A DNA stretch of 39,547 nucleotides from Anaerolineae bacterium (GCA_016783285.1 JADHWW010000108.1:1-39547), one strand, 5' to 3'. Shown: positions 22,228-30,456, counted from the first letter of the stretch. Numbers and translations are program-made. Notes: generated by a model not told the origin, from the sequence alone.

Positions 22228-22235
22228 GTCTATAC

Positions 22236-22308
22236 GCCACCCTGGCTCAATCGGCAGAGCAATCGCTTCGTAAGCGATAGGTTTTGGGTTCAACTCCCAA
22301 GGGTGGCT
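22236..22308 (+). tRNA. tRNA-Thr (anticodon CGT)
   Basis: A full cloverleaf of 73 nt: acceptor GCCACCC/GGGTGGC, D stem GCTC/GAGC, anticodon stem ATCGC/GCGAT with loop TTCGTAA (anticodon CGT), a 5-nt variable loop and the T stem TTGGG/CCCAA with loop TTCAACT. The discriminator is T, as is common for tRNA-Thr outside the proteobacteria. CCA is not encoded directly (the bases after it read CTACCA). Confidence 0.95.
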
Positions 22309-22319
22309 CTACCACGAAG

Positions 22320-22342
22320 GCCCCGCATAAGGGGCTTTCTTT
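22320..22342 (+). terminator. Terminator after tRNA-Thr
   Basis: GCCCC-GCATAA-GGGGC followed by TTTCTTTCT: a short GC stem with a T-rich tail, 12 nt after the tRNA. Confidence 0.65.
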
Positions 22343-22391
22343 CTAGCAGACACCATGCCTCTACGAGGCATCCCCAGGGACGAAAATGTGG

Positions 22392-22433
22392 AGCAGGCTT
22401 TCTAGCCTGCTTCGGCAGACAGGAATGTCTGCC
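22392..22433. repeat. Tandem double-hairpin repeat
   Basis: Two adjacent perfect 8-bp hairpins with 4-nt loops: AGCAGGCT-TTCT-AGCCTGCT (22392-22411) and GGCAGACA-GGAA-TGTCTGCC (22414-22433). It is REP-like and sits between the tRNA terminator and the ResB gene. Confidence 0.7.
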
Positions 22434-22461
22434 CACGAGTTATTTTCGAGGCAGAGAGCGG

Positions 22462-23631
22462 ATGATTACCCCAACCCCACGACGCGACCCCTGGCAAGCC
22501 ACGTGGCAGACAACGACCAGCGACAGTTTGCTGGCCGTTCTGCTGTTGACCATCGCCGCTGGACTGACCATCGCCGCGTACTTGCCCCAGATGCCCTTGG
22601 CCGACCCGGTAGCCTACGCGCGCTGGCTTTCCGAAGCGCAGGCCCGCTTTGGTCAGGCCACCCAAACGATGCAAACGCTGGGCTTGTTCACGATCACGCG
22701 CTCCCTGGGCTTTCGTTTACTTTTCGCGCTTCTGACCGGCTGCCTGCTGCTCCATCTGGTGGAAAGCGGCGACCGGATGCGGCAGAACCGGGAGATAGCC
22801 GAGCCAGCGGGAGAATGGCAATCGCTCGCCGGTGTACAACTGCCCGACGTGATGGACGACCTGCGCCGCCGACGCTACCGGGTGCTGAGCAATCCCCCTC
22901 TCTTCCAGGCCGATCGCTGGCCGTGGGCCGACCTGCTTCCCCCACTGGTCAGCACTGGCGGACTGTTGCTGCTGGTCGGGTTGCTCATCACACACCTATG
23001 GGGTTGGCGCGTCGAGGGGCTGATCGTGCAAAGCGGCAAAGTCACGCTGCCCGGCACCGAGAAATGGGTGGCGCTGGACGACGACGCTAGAAGAGTGACA
23101 CACAGCCCTGGCATCGTGACGTTTGTCGAAGAGCGCGGGCCTGGAGTGCGGGTCGCTGCCCGCGATGGGACAGGGCGATCGCTGCCGCTCCAACAAGCCG
23201 CTGACGCTGACCCAGTCACGCAACTGACCGTGGCACTCACCGAGGATCAGCACTTTGCCATCCCAGAGACTCAATTGGGCGTCCGGCTGGCACTGCAACC
23301 CGGCTATGCCACCGAGGCCCACGGCCCCGTGCTCGTCCAGGTCTATCGCAGCCCACCCGGCCAGCTGGCAACCGAGACAGTGGTGGAGGGAGACACGGAA
23401 TTGACGGTGGACGACGTGACGCTGGAATTCACCAGCGTGCCCTACGCCCGGCTGACCGTCACCTTCAACCCCGGTCTCTGGCCCAGCGGCGCGGGCATCG
23501 CGCTCCTGGTGGTGGGGGTGCTGGGAAGCGTAGTGTGGCCCGTGCGCCGGTTCTGGCTGCGAGATGAAACCGAGGAAATCACGGGCGCCGGTGATCTACC
23601 GCTAACTCTGGCGAGAGGCGAGGAGACCTGA
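22462..23631 (+). CDS. resB: ResB-like cytochrome c biogenesis protein
   Basis: A 389-aa membrane protein. Hydrophobic segments lie near 25-45 (LLAVLLLTIAAGLTIAAYLP), 80-98 (LFALLTGCLLLHLV), 150-172 and about 345-365, with a large exported domain of beta character between the last two. The order of two early helices, a third, an outside domain and a final helix is that of ResB/Ccs1, which delivers heme and reduced apocytochrome in system II. It ends 1 nt before the next gene starts. The start at 22462 is chosen because the sequence before it is the hairpin repeat. Sequence motifs in ResB are weak, so the call rests on topology and spacing. Confidence 0.6.
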   Translation: MITPTPRRDPWQATWQTTTSDSLLAVLLLTIAAGLTIAAYLPQMPLADPVAYARWLSEAQARFGQATQTMQTLGLFTITRSLGFRLLFALLTGCLLLHLVESGDRMRQNREIAEPAGEWQSLAGVQLPDVMDDLRRRRYRVLSNPPLFQADRWPWADLLPPLVSTGGLLLLVGLLITHLWGWRVEGLIVQSGKVTLPGTEKWVALDDDARRVTHSPGIVTFVEERGPGVRVAARDGTGRSLPLQQAADADPVTQLTVALTEDQHFAIPETQLGVRLALQPGYATEAHGPVLVQVYRSPPGQLATETVVEGDTELTVDDVTLEFTSVPYARLTVTFNPGLWPSGAGIALLVVGVLGSVVWPVRRFWLRDETEEITGAGDLPLTLARGEET

Positions 23632-23632
23632 C

Positions 23633-24322
23633 GTGCAACCTGGCGTAATCCTCATCGGACTGGCCTGCGGCGCCCTGCTGGCGACGGCCGGGCTGACGCT
23701 GTGGGATGGCCTGCGCCAGATGCCGGGGCTCTCCCGGGCAGCGTGGGTTACCAGTTGGGTGGCAGCGGCGCTCCTGCTGATCGGCGCGCTGCTCGCGTGG
23801 CAAGGAGATCACCGCGTGCCCGTGCGCCTGATCCTGATGGCGGCCCTGGCCGCCCCACCAGGTATCCATCGCCGTCGCCCCTCCCACTGGAGCAAAACGA
23901 TGCTCATCCTGCCGGCGCTGATACTGGCCGGGGCCGGCTTCTTCTGGCTCTCGAGGCCCGTTGCCGGTGAGACTGTCAGTCTTCCGGTGCGGCCGGTGGA
24001 GATAGCAGTCGTCGTCTGCGGCGGGCTTGGGGCGCGGGCGCTGGGCGAGGCCTTGAGCGTGATCGCTATCCCACCCTCCCCCCCGGAGTTGGGGGCTTTT
24101 GCTGTCACCTACGCGCTGCTGACGTTGCTGGTGGGCGGCACGGCGCTGGTAAACCTGTGGCAGCGAGGAACGATGTGGGGAGGAACCGCCAGCGAGGCCG
24201 GACTGGCGGCAGTTTGGCTGGCCTGGAGCGCAGCCGGGCTGGACCCGCGCCAGTGCCCCCGGCTGCGAGCGGGGCTGATCGTCGTGGCGGCAGCGGTGTT
24301 CATTGTACTGGCTGCTGGGTAA
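23633..24322 (+). CDS. Polytopic membrane protein next to ResB
   Basis: A 229-aa protein beginning with GTG at 23633 (GAGGAG upstream, inside the previous gene). It has about seven hydrophobic segments, an Ala/Leu-rich composition and no clear WxWxE heme motif of ResC/CcsA. Position directly after ResB makes a role in cytochrome c assembly likely, perhaps as a divergent or reduced ResC. A basic loop (IHRRRPSHWSKT) lies between two groups of helices. Without a motif the function stays open. Confidence 0.5.
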   Translation: MQPGVILIGLACGALLATAGLTLWDGLRQMPGLSRAAWVTSWVAAALLLIGALLAWQGDHRVPVRLILMAALAAPPGIHRRRPSHWSKTMLILPALILAGAGFFWLSRPVAGETVSLPVRPVEIAVVVCGGLGARALGEALSVIAIPPSPPELGAFAVTYALLTLLVGGTALVNLWQRGTMWGGTASEAGLAAVWLAWSAAGLDPRQCPRLRAGLIVVAAAVFIVLAAG

Positions 24323-24331
24323 ACGGTCACA

Positions 24332-24434
24332 GCGGTTGAAACCGCGTGCAACGCTTGCAAAATCGGCCTACGCCGATTGTACCAGTCGCCGTAGGGCGAC
24401 TTGGCAGACGTTGCCGCGAATTCATTCGCCGGGC
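24332..24434. repeat. Multi-hairpin dispersed element, copy A
   Basis: Four hairpins in series, each with a 4-nt loop: GCGGT/ACCGC (24332-24345), AATCGGC/GCCGATT (24361-24378), AGTCGCC/GGCGACT (24384-24401) and GCGAA/TTCGC (24416-24429). Spacers are 15, 5 and 14 nt. Copy B at 28487-28585 has the same stem lengths, loops and spacers but different middle stems. It fills the gap between the membrane protein and uridine kinase. Confidence 0.75.
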
Positions 24435-24457
24435 ATTGTTGGATGGGAGGGAAAGGT

Positions 24458-25084
24458 ATGCAACCGATAGTGATAGGAGTGGCCGGTGGCACCGGGTCGG
24501 GCAAGACGACAGTGGCAAACCGGATTCTGCAGCGCGTGGGGGCCGAGCACATTGCCTGCATCCCCCACGACGCCTACTACCGCGACCACAGCCACCTCCC
24601 ACCGCGCCTGCGCGACCAGGTCAATTATGATCACCCCGACTCACTGGAGACTGAATTGCTGACCGAGCACCTGAAGATACTGCGCGCCGGGCGAGCCGTC
24701 GAAATCCCCATCTACGACTTTACCACCCACACGCGCACACGAGCAAAGCGCCGCGTGGAGCCAGCACCGGTGATCCTGGTCGAAGGCATCCTGGTTTTCG
24801 TCGAGCCCGCGCTGCGAGACCTGTTCGACGTCAAACTGTACGTGGATACCGACGCCGATGTGCGCTTCATCCGCCGGCTGCAACGCGACGTCGAGGAGCG
24901 CGACCGCAGCGTCGAGTCGGTCTGCGAGCAATACCTCTCGACCGTGCGCCCGATGCATCTCGAGTTCGTCGAGCCTAGCAAGCGCTACGCCGACGTCATT
25001 ATCCCGGAGGGAGGCTTCAACGAGGTCGCCATCGAGATGGTCGCCGCGCGCATCAGAGGGCTGCTGGAGGAGCACGCTCGGTGA
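24458..25084 (+). CDS. udk: Uridine kinase
   Basis: A 208-aa protein. Walker A is GGTGSGKT (10-17), and DAYYRD, then YDHPDSLETELL and PIYDFTTHTR are the family motifs for the nucleoside pocket. EGILVF follows as Walker-B-like motif. It phosphorylates uridine and cytidine with GTP or ATP in pyrimidine salvage. Length fits the bacterial enzyme. The start at 24458 follows GGGAGGG. The last codons overlap the GTG of the glycosyltransferase by 4 nt, so the two are translationally coupled, although no functional link is known. Confidence 0.92.
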   Translation: MQPIVIGVAGGTGSGKTTVANRILQRVGAEHIACIPHDAYYRDHSHLPPRLRDQVNYDHPDSLETELLTEHLKILRAGRAVEIPIYDFTTHTRTRAKRRVEPAPVILVEGILVFVEPALRDLFDVKLYVDTDADVRFIRRLQRDVEERDRSVESVCEQYLSTVRPMHLEFVEPSKRYADVIIPEGGFNEVAIEMVAARIRGLLEEHAR

Positions 25085-25776
25085 AACTTTCGGTCATTGT
25101 GCCGGTCTACAACGAGGCTATGACCATCGCTCAGGTCATTGAGCGGGTGTTGAAAGTTGAACTCGGCGACATCGAGAAGGAAATCATCGTCGTGAACGAC
25201 GGCTCGACCGACGGGACTGATGCGATTCTGGACTCCCTGGTCATCCGCAGGCCCAACCCGTTAAAGATCATGCACCACGGGCAAAATCGGGGCAAGGGGG
25301 CGGCCATCCGCACGGCGTTGGAGCACGTCACCGGCGACGTCGTCATCACCCAGGACGCCGACCTGGAGTACGACCCTCAAGAGTACCCCGTGCTGCTGGC
25401 TCCCTTCGAGGACCCGGCAGTGCAGGTGGTCTACGGTTCACGCAACCTGCGCTGGAACCCGCGCTCATCGTGGAGTTTCTACTGGGGCGGACGACTGCTG
25501 AGTTGGACCGCCAACTTGCTGTACGGCTCACACATCACCGACGAGCCGACCGGCTACAAGGCCTTCCGCGCCGACCTTCTGCGCAGTCTCGACCTGCAAT
25601 CAGACGGCTTCGAGTTCTGCCCGGAGGTAACAGGCAAAGTGCTGCGACGGGGGATCGAAATCCACGAGGTACCGATCTCGTACCGGCCCCGCTCCTTCGA
25701 CGAGGGCAAAAAGATCAACTGGCGTGACGGCCTGCGCGCAATCTGGACGCTGCTAAAGTACCGTGGGGGAATTTAA
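25081..25776 (+). CDS. Family 2 glycosyltransferase (dolichyl-phosphate mannose synthase-like)
   Basis: A 231-aa protein starting at GTG 25081 inside the stop of udk. SVIVPVYNEA, EIIVVNDGSTDGT and QDADLEYDP (the DxD equivalent) define the GT2 fold. The tail, with YKAFRADLLRSLDLQSDGFE and IHEVPISYRPRSFDEGKKIN, is that of DPM1-like enzymes that use a polyprenyl phosphate as acceptor. It has no transmembrane helices. It may feed the GT-C-like membrane proteins near 33-37 kb, which use lipid-linked sugars. The stop at 25774-25776 lies in the left arm of the 39-bp inverted repeat. Confidence 0.88.
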   Translation: MKLSVIVPVYNEAMTIAQVIERVLKVELGDIEKEIIVVNDGSTDGTDAILDSLVIRRPNPLKIMHHGQNRGKGAAIRTALEHVTGDVVITQDADLEYDPQEYPVLLAPFEDPAVQVVYGSRNLRWNPRSSWSFYWGGRLLSWTANLLYGSHITDEPTGYKAFRADLLRSLDLQSDGFEFCPEVTGKVLRRGIEIHEVPISYRPRSFDEGKKINWRDGLRAIWTLLKYRGGI

Positions 25777-25809
25777 GATTTGCGGATTTAAGATTTGGAG
25801 ATTTGAAAA
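25771..25809 (+). repeat. 39-bp inverted repeat, left arm
   Basis: AT-rich heptad sequence built on AAGATTTG. It matches the reverse complement of 26802-26840 at 37 of 39 positions. The arms bracket the MBL-fold gene. Confidence 0.75.
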
Positions 25810-25891
25810 CTGCGCGAAACATCGTGGGGAGAGGGAAAAAGTACTGGCCAGTTGACCGTTTGTGCTTTTGCGCTGTGGCGACTTTAGTCGC

Positions 25892-26725
25892 TCACTGTGC
25901 TACCCTGCGATCATACAGAGCCAGCAAATTAGCCATGTGTATCTGCTGCACCAACCCGTCGAGCGGGATGCGCGACAATCCGCAGGACTCGATGTTGCTC
26001 CGTTGCAATGCCTCTTTGCCTTGCCCGCTCTCAATCGCCTGGGCCACCCGGGCCTCAATGGCATCCAGATAAGCCAGGCTGGCCTGCACCAGGCCCTTCA
26101 CCTCTCCGCGCAGGATGACCTCTCCGTGCCCTTGCACCATATTCTCTATTGGCAGTTCCGTCACTTTTTGCAGAGAGGCCCTCAGTACCTCCACATTACC
26201 ATCCACGATGGACGGTACCGGCATCATCGTGTCGGCTGCAAACAATATGCGATCTTCTTCAACGTACACCATCACCAGGTCTGGTGAGTGGCCTGGCGCG
26301 TGGATCAGCCGCACCATCTTGCCGGCCAACTGAAGCCCCATCTCCCCACTATCGAACGTGATGTCGGGTAGGCGCAACACGACATCCTCTAGCAGGTCGG
26401 ACTCCTCGGCCTGGACTGCCCTCAGCGCCGGAAGGCCCCGCTTGATGAGCAACTTTCGACAGAGTGCGTGTGCCACCACATCGGCTTGAGGGAAAAGAAA
26501 AGCGCCGTAGGTGTGATCGGCGTGATAATGGGTCAGAATCACGTATCGCACACCAGGCTGGCAGACCCGAGCGGCAAATGTCGCTATCTCACGCGCTTCG
26601 ACAGGAAAAGGCATACTGTCTACGAGGATCGCACCCTCGCCAGTCACGATCAGTCCGGCTGTCACCTGGGCATAGAGACCGCTGGTAAAGACGTAAATGT
26701 TGTTAGAAACCCGTTCTCGGAGCAC
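25892..26725 (-). CDS. MBL-fold metallo-hydrolase
   Basis: A 277-aa protein. The metal motif is HYHADH (H66, H68, D70, H71). A third ligand His (HAPGHSPDLV) and an Asp in FAADTMMP follow. The later HGEV fits the last His. This is a complete metallo-beta-lactamase-fold hydrolase with two metal ions. Substrate is unknown; the family includes lactonases, glyoxalase II-like and SoxH-like enzymes, and the sequence is too general to choose. It starts with GTG at 26725. It stands alone on this strand between a 39-bp inverted repeat, with a structured RNA candidate upstream. Confidence 0.85.
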   Translation of the reverse strand: MLRERVSNNIYVFTSGLYAQVTAGLIVTGEGAILVDSMPFPVEAREIATFAARVCQPGVRYVILTHYHADHTYGAFLFPQADVVAHALCRKLLIKRGLPALRAVQAEESDLLEDVVLRLPDITFDSGEMGLQLAGKMVRLIHAPGHSPDLVMVYVEEDRILFAADTMMPVPSIVDGNVEVLRASLQKVTELPIENMVQGHGEVILRGEVKGLVQASLAYLDAIEARVAQAIESGQGKEALQRSNIESCGLSRIPLDGLVQQIHMANLLALYDRRVAQ

Positions 26726-26801
26726 AGCGTACCTCGCGCATTGAATGATGTGAGGCGATTTAAGATTTGTTGATTGAAGATTGACGGATTTACCTTACGG
26801 C

Positions 26802-26840
26802 TTTTCAAATCTCCAAATCTCAAATCCGCAAATCTTGAAT
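26802..26840 (-). repeat. 39-bp inverted repeat, right arm
   Basis: Partner of 25771-25809. A further heptad stretch of the same type lies just before it at about 26758-26795. Confidence 0.75.
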
Positions 26841-26855
26841 CACCCCTATGCAAAC

Positions 26856-26875
26856 GCCACCGGTGTACCGGTGGC
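26856..26875 (-). terminator. Strong hairpin, possible terminator of the RNA candidate
   Basis: GCCACCGG-TGTA-CCGGTGGC, a perfect 8-bp stem with a 4-nt loop. Read on the minus strand it is followed by GTTTGC, so the U-tail is weak. It could also be a REP hairpin. Confidence 0.4.
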
Positions 26876-26899
26876 ATTTACAATCACATATTAGATCGA

Positions 26900-27070
26900 A
26901 CCCCGCCGTGTCGTGTACCGATATGTTTTGAACCTGCTTTCGCAGGTGGGAGCCTGCTCAGTGGTCTGCCTTGCCCGTAGGCTATCGCATTCCTCTCTGA
27001 AGAGACAGCCCCCGTTTCTATAGGTGTTGGCTCAAAACGCAAGACCGGTTGTCACGTACACAGCAGGGCT
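26900..27070 (-). ncRNA. Candidate structured RNA (6S-like?) between glnA and the MBL gene
   Basis: The region 26726-27110 has no gene. A promoter at 27077-27105 would start an RNA at about 27070. Its ends pair: 27063-27069 with 26900-26906 (7 bp, two G-U), 27056-27061 with 26913-26918 (GTGTAC/GTACAC), then 27032-27038 with 26925-26931 (7 bp). Inside are a hairpin with a GAAA loop (ACCTGC/GCAGGT, 26932-26947) and GGCTGTC/GATAGCC (27004-27010 with 26980-26986). A long closing rod with an open middle and a length near 170 nt resembles 6S RNA, but I cannot confirm the conserved bubble. It may instead be a structured leader of the MBL gene. Confidence 0.45.
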
Positions 27071-27076
27071 AGGTAA

Positions 27077-27105
27077 AATATACCATGCATTGGCAAAAAG
27101 CGCAA
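27077..27105 (-). promoter_or_regulatory. Promoter of the structured RNA candidate
   Basis: Minus strand: TTGCGC (27100-27105), 17-nt spacer, TATATT (27077-27082), with an extended TG before the -10. It begins right after the glnA stop. Confidence 0.6.
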
Positions 27106-27110
27106 GTCGC

Positions 27111-28442
27111 TCACGCCGTCTCCAGGTAGCGTTCCAATTCCCAGTTCGTCACCTGGATGCGATATTCACCCCACTCCACCCGCTTGGCCCGCAGAAAGGC
27201 CTCAATGATGGGCTGACCCAACGCCTCCCGAATCACCTCGTCTTGTTCCAGCGCATCCAACGCCTCGGCCAGCGTGCCTGGCAGCGTGCCGATGGCCCGC
27301 TCGCGCAGATCGCGCTCGTCAAAGTCGTAGACGTCTTCGTTGACCGGTGGCGGCGGGGTCAGGTCGCGCTCGATGCCGTCGAGGCCCGCCGCGAGCATGG
27401 CAGCAAAGGCCAGATAGGTGTTGGCGCTGGGATCGGGGCAGCGCAGTTCGATCCGCGTCGCACTCTCCTGCTGTCGCCCGTGTCCCGGGACGCGGATCAG
27501 CGCCGAGCGGTTGAGTTGCGCCCAGCAGATGTAGACCGGCGCCTCGTAGCCCGGCGTCAATCGCTTGTAACTGTTGACCGTCGGAGCCACCACCGCCGCC
27601 AGTGCGCGCGCGTGCTCCATCTGCCCGGCGATGAAACTGTAGGCCAGGCGTGAAAGGTTGTACTCATCATCCGGATCGTAAAACAGATTGCGCCCCTCGG
27701 CGTCAAAGAGGCTCTGGTGTGTGTGCATGCCAGACCCAGCGATACCAAAGATGGGCTTGGGCATGAAACTGGCGTAAATGCTATGGGCGGCCGCTACTGC
27801 CCGCACGGTATACTTGAACGTAACGGCGTTGTCGGCGCTGGTCAGTGCATCGGCGTAACGAAAGTCAATCTCGTGCTGGCCGATACCGCACTCGTGATGG
27901 CTCATCTCCACCTGCATACCCATCGCCTCCAGCGCCAGGATGATCTCGCTGCGCACCTGCTGCGCCTCGTCACGGGGTGAAAAGTCAAAGTAACTTCCCA
28001 CGTCGTGCGGGACAGGCTGAGTGGGATGCTCGTCGTTGCGCTTGAACAGGAAGAATTCCATCTCAGGGCCGACGTTAAAAACGTGCCCGCGCTCTGCAAT
28101 CCGGGCCAGGTTGCGCTTCAGCGCCAGGCGCGGCACGCTGAGTGAGGGCTGCCCATCCGGGCCGTGGGCGTCGCAGATCAGACGCGCCCGCCGCCGCTCC
28201 GGCGCGCTCCACGGGAACACCTGGTAGGTGGCCTGGTCGGGCACCAGCACCATGTCGCTCTCGTAGATACGAGCAAACCCCTCGATGGACGAGCCATCGA
28301 ACCAGACACCTTGCTCCAGAACCTCGTCGAGCCTACCCACAGGAATGGTGACGCTCTTGATCGTCCCCAGGATGTCGGTAAACTGGAGGCTGATGAACCG
28401 TACTTCATCCTCTCGCACACGGGCAATCAAATCGCTGGACAT
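27111..28442 (-). CDS. glnA: Glutamine synthetase, type I (short form)
   Basis: A 443-aa enzyme that makes glutamine from glutamate, ammonia and ATP. WFDGSSIEGF near residue 50, MEFFLF, HHECGIGQHEIDF, the ATP-loop-like SGMHTHQSLF, NSYKRLTPGYEAP and RIELRCPDPSANTY are the standard motifs in the usual order. The length is that of the GS I-alpha subgroup without the adenylylation loop, and the region where NLYDLPP would stand reads differently (VYDFDERDLRERAIGTLPGT), so feedback control by adenylylation is not expected. The start follows TAGGAGGAG. A multi-hairpin element separates it from aspS upstream. Confidence 0.95.
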   Translation of the reverse strand: MSSDLIARVREDEVRFISLQFTDILGTIKSVTIPVGRLDEVLEQGVWFDGSSIEGFARIYESDMVLVPDQATYQVFPWSAPERRRARLICDAHGPDGQPSLSVPRLALKRNLARIAERGHVFNVGPEMEFFLFKRNDEHPTQPVPHDVGSYFDFSPRDEAQQVRSEIILALEAMGMQVEMSHHECGIGQHEIDFRYADALTSADNAVTFKYTVRAVAAAHSIYASFMPKPIFGIAGSGMHTHQSLFDAEGRNLFYDPDDEYNLSRLAYSFIAGQMEHARALAAVVAPTVNSYKRLTPGYEAPVYICWAQLNRSALIRVPGHGRQQESATRIELRCPDPSANTYLAFAAMLAAGLDGIERDLTPPPPVNEDVYDFDERDLRERAIGTLPGTLAEALDALEQDEVIREALGQPIIEAFLRAKRVEWGEYRIQVTNWELERYLETA

Positions 28443-28460
28443 ATCTCCTCCTACCTATCT

Positions 28461-28609
28461 TGACAATGGCACATTCGCATCGCACGGCGGTTAAAACCGC
28501 GTGCTACACCTGCAAAGTCGCCCTTCGGCGACTGGGACAGTCCACGCAGGTGGACTTGGCAGTAGTTGCCCGCGAATTTATTCGCCGGGCTTTTAATGTG
28601 CCATTGTCA
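28461..28609. mobile_element. Multi-hairpin element, copy B, with 15-bp terminal inverted repeats
   Basis: The ends are a perfect inverted repeat: TGACAATGGCACATT (28461-28475) and its reverse complement (28595-28609). Between them are four hairpins with 4-nt loops: GCGGT/ACCGC (28487-28500), AGTCGCC/GGCGACT (28516-28533), AGTCCAC/GTGGACT (28539-28556), GCGAA/TTCGC (28572-28585), spacers 15, 5 and 15 nt. Same layout as copy A. The right arm doubles as the last codons of aspS. The fill between aspS and glnA is this element only. Confidence 0.75.
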
Positions 28610-30377
28610 AACTATTGACAATCTGAATATGCAGTTCTTCCAGTTGCACCGGCTCCACCGACGATGGCGCACCGGCCATCACGTCGGCCGCCTGCTGGGT
28701 CTTGGGGAAGGCGATCACCTCACGGATGTTGGGCTCACCGGCCAGGAGCATTACCAGCCGGTCAATGCCGGGCGCGATGCCTCCGTGGGGCGGGGTGCCA
28801 TACTCGAACGCTTCCAGCATGTGGCCGAAACGCTCCTGCGCCGTCTCCACGTCCAACCCGATCAGGGCAAAGATCTTTTCCTGCACCTCACGCTGGTGGA
28901 TACGGATACTCCCGCCGGCGGTTTCCTCACCGTTGATCACCAGGTCGTACTGCTGTCCACGGGCTGCGCCGGGGTCAGTCTCCAGGAGCGGGAGGTCCTC
29001 TTCCACCGGAGCAGTGAAGAGGTGATGGCTGGGGTCCCAACGCTGTCCTTCCTCGTCCCACTCCTCAAACAGCGGAAAGTCAATCACCCAGCAGCAAGCC
29101 AGCACCGCGCGGTCGCGCAGGCCCAACCGCTCCCCCAACTCGAGCCGCAGATTGCTCAACGCCGCGTTCACGATCCGGGGGCGGTCGGCGACGAACAGCA
29201 GCAGGTCGCCTGGCTGCGCCTCCATGCGCTCGACAATACCGGCCACCTCATTCTCGGCGAGGAACTTTACAAAGGAGGAGCGCACCTCGCCCTCGTGGCC
29301 CAGTGCCAGCCAGGCCAACCCCTTGGCCCCCTGCTTCTGGACGAGTTCAGTCAACTCGTCAATCTGGCGGCGGCTGTAGGCGCCGCAGCCGGGAACACGA
29401 ATACCTCTGACCTGTCCACCACCGGCGACGGTTTTGCTGAATATCCCAAACCCACACTCGGCCACCAGGTCAGACACGTCCACCAGTTCCATCCCAAAGC
29501 GCATATCCGGCCGGTCTGTGCCGAAGCGGCTCATGGCCTCCTGGTAGGTGAGACGGGGAAAAGGGTTGGCGAGCAACTGCCGGTCGGAGCAGGTCTCGAC
29601 GATGCCGGTCATCAGTTCCTCGGTCAGCGCCATCACGTCCTCCCGCTCGACGAAACTCATCTCCAGGTCGAGTTGGGTGAACTCGGGCTGGCGGTCGCCG
29701 CGCTGGTCTTCGTCCCGGAAGCAGCGTGCGATCTGAAAGTACTTTTCATATCCGGCCACCATCAGCAATTGCTTGAGTTGCTGGGGGGACTGAGGGAGGG
29801 CGTAGAACTTGCCGGGGTGTATGCGGCTGGGAACCAAATAGTCCCGTGCTCCCTCCGGCGTGCTCTTGAAGAGGATCGGGGTCTCGATTTCGACAAAGCC
29901 ACGGGCGTCGAGAAAGTCGCGGATGTGTTTGACCACCTGGTGGCGGAGGATGATGTTGCACTGCATACGCTGCCGCCGCAGGTCCAGGTAGCGGTACTTT
30001 AATCGCAGCGCCTCGTCCACCGGGCTGTCGTCGTAGATGTAGAAAGGCGGCGTCTTGGCCGGGTTCAGAATCTTTACTTCGTGGGCCACGACCTCGATCT
30101 CTCCCGTGGGGATGTCGGGATTGGTCAGCCCCTCCGGTCGAGCCCGGACGATGCCCTTGATCTGGAGCACGTACTCACCACGCGCCTGCTGCGCCGCCGC
30201 GTGCGCCTCCGGGGCCACGTCAGGATTGGCTACGGTCTGCACGATGCCCGAACGGTCGCGCAGGTCTACAAAGACGAGGCTACCGTGGTCGCGCCGGCGG
30301 TTCACCCATCCCGCTAACGTGACCTCCTGGCCGACGTGCGTGGCCCGTAACTCACCGCAACTGTGTGTTTTCAACAT
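28593..30377 (-). CDS. aspS: Aspartyl-tRNA synthetase
   Basis: A 594-aa class II synthetase of the bacterial type. It has the OB-fold anticodon domain ([20 protein letters not shown]), the catalytic core with [11 protein letters not shown] (motif 2 zone), the inserted GAD domain (residues about 290-410) and motif 3 ([20 protein letters not shown]). It charges tRNA-Asp, possibly also tRNA-Asn if no AsnRS is present. The start is the ATG at 30377, with AAGGAG 7 nt before it; a longer frame upstream has no ribosome site. The C-terminal VNSLTMAH is written by the end of the multi-hairpin element, so the last residues were probably acquired or reshaped there. Confidence 0.95.
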   Translation of the reverse strand: MLKTHSCGELRATHVGQEVTLAGWVNRRRDHGSLVFVDLRDRSGIVQTVANPDVAPEAHAAAQQARGEYVLQIKGIVRARPEGLTNPDIPTGEIEVVAHEVKILNPAKTPPFYIYDDSPVDEALRLKYRYLDLRRQRMQCNIILRHQVVKHIRDFLDARGFVEIETPILFKSTPEGARDYLVPSRIHPGKFYALPQSPQQLKQLLMVAGYEKYFQIARCFRDEDQRGDRQPEFTQLDLEMSFVEREDVMALTEELMTGIVETCSDRQLLANPFPRLTYQEAMSRFGTDRPDMRFGMELVDVSDLVAECGFGIFSKTVAGGGQVRGIRVPGCGAYSRRQIDELTELVQKQGAKGLAWLALGHEGEVRSSFVKFLAENEVAGIVERMEAQPGDLLLFVADRPRIVNAALSNLRLELGERLGLRDRAVLACCWVIDFPLFEEWDEEGQRWDPSHHLFTAPVEEDLPLLETDPGAARGQQYDLVINGEETAGGSIRIHQREVQEKIFALIGLDVETAQERFGHMLEAFEYGTPPHGGIAPGIDRLVMLLAGEPNIREVIAFPKTQQAADVMAGAPSSVEPVQLEELHIQIVNSLTMAH

Positions 30378-30403
30378 ATTTGGCTCCTTGTATGTTTTCA
30401 CGT

Positions 30404-30437
30404 TCAATAAAATAAGCCGCCCACTGGGGGGCGGCTT
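30404..30437 (-). terminator. Terminator upstream of aspS
   Basis: Minus strand: perfect 9-bp stem AAGCCGCCC/GGGCGGCTT (30414-30422 and 30429-30437) followed by ATTTTATT. It ends transcription of the HicB-like gene before aspS. Confidence 0.7.
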
Positions 30438-30456
30438 GGCCTGGTCAACGTCTTTG

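Noticed and set aside
22303..22461. Longer N-terminus for the ResB-like protein
   Set aside because: This stretch is the tRNA end, a terminator and the double-hairpin repeat. It is not coding.
26900..27070. Cobalamin, TPP or SRP RNA in the glnA-MBL gap
   Set aside because: None of the conserved boxes of these RNAs is present on either strand.
28566..30002. Long plus-strand open frame of 478 codons
   Set aside because: It is antisense to aspS and has a composition expected from the complementary strand of a GC-rich gene.
30378..30456. T-box leader for aspS
   Set aside because: The hairpin upstream is a simple terminator and there is no T-box sequence or specifier-loop architecture.
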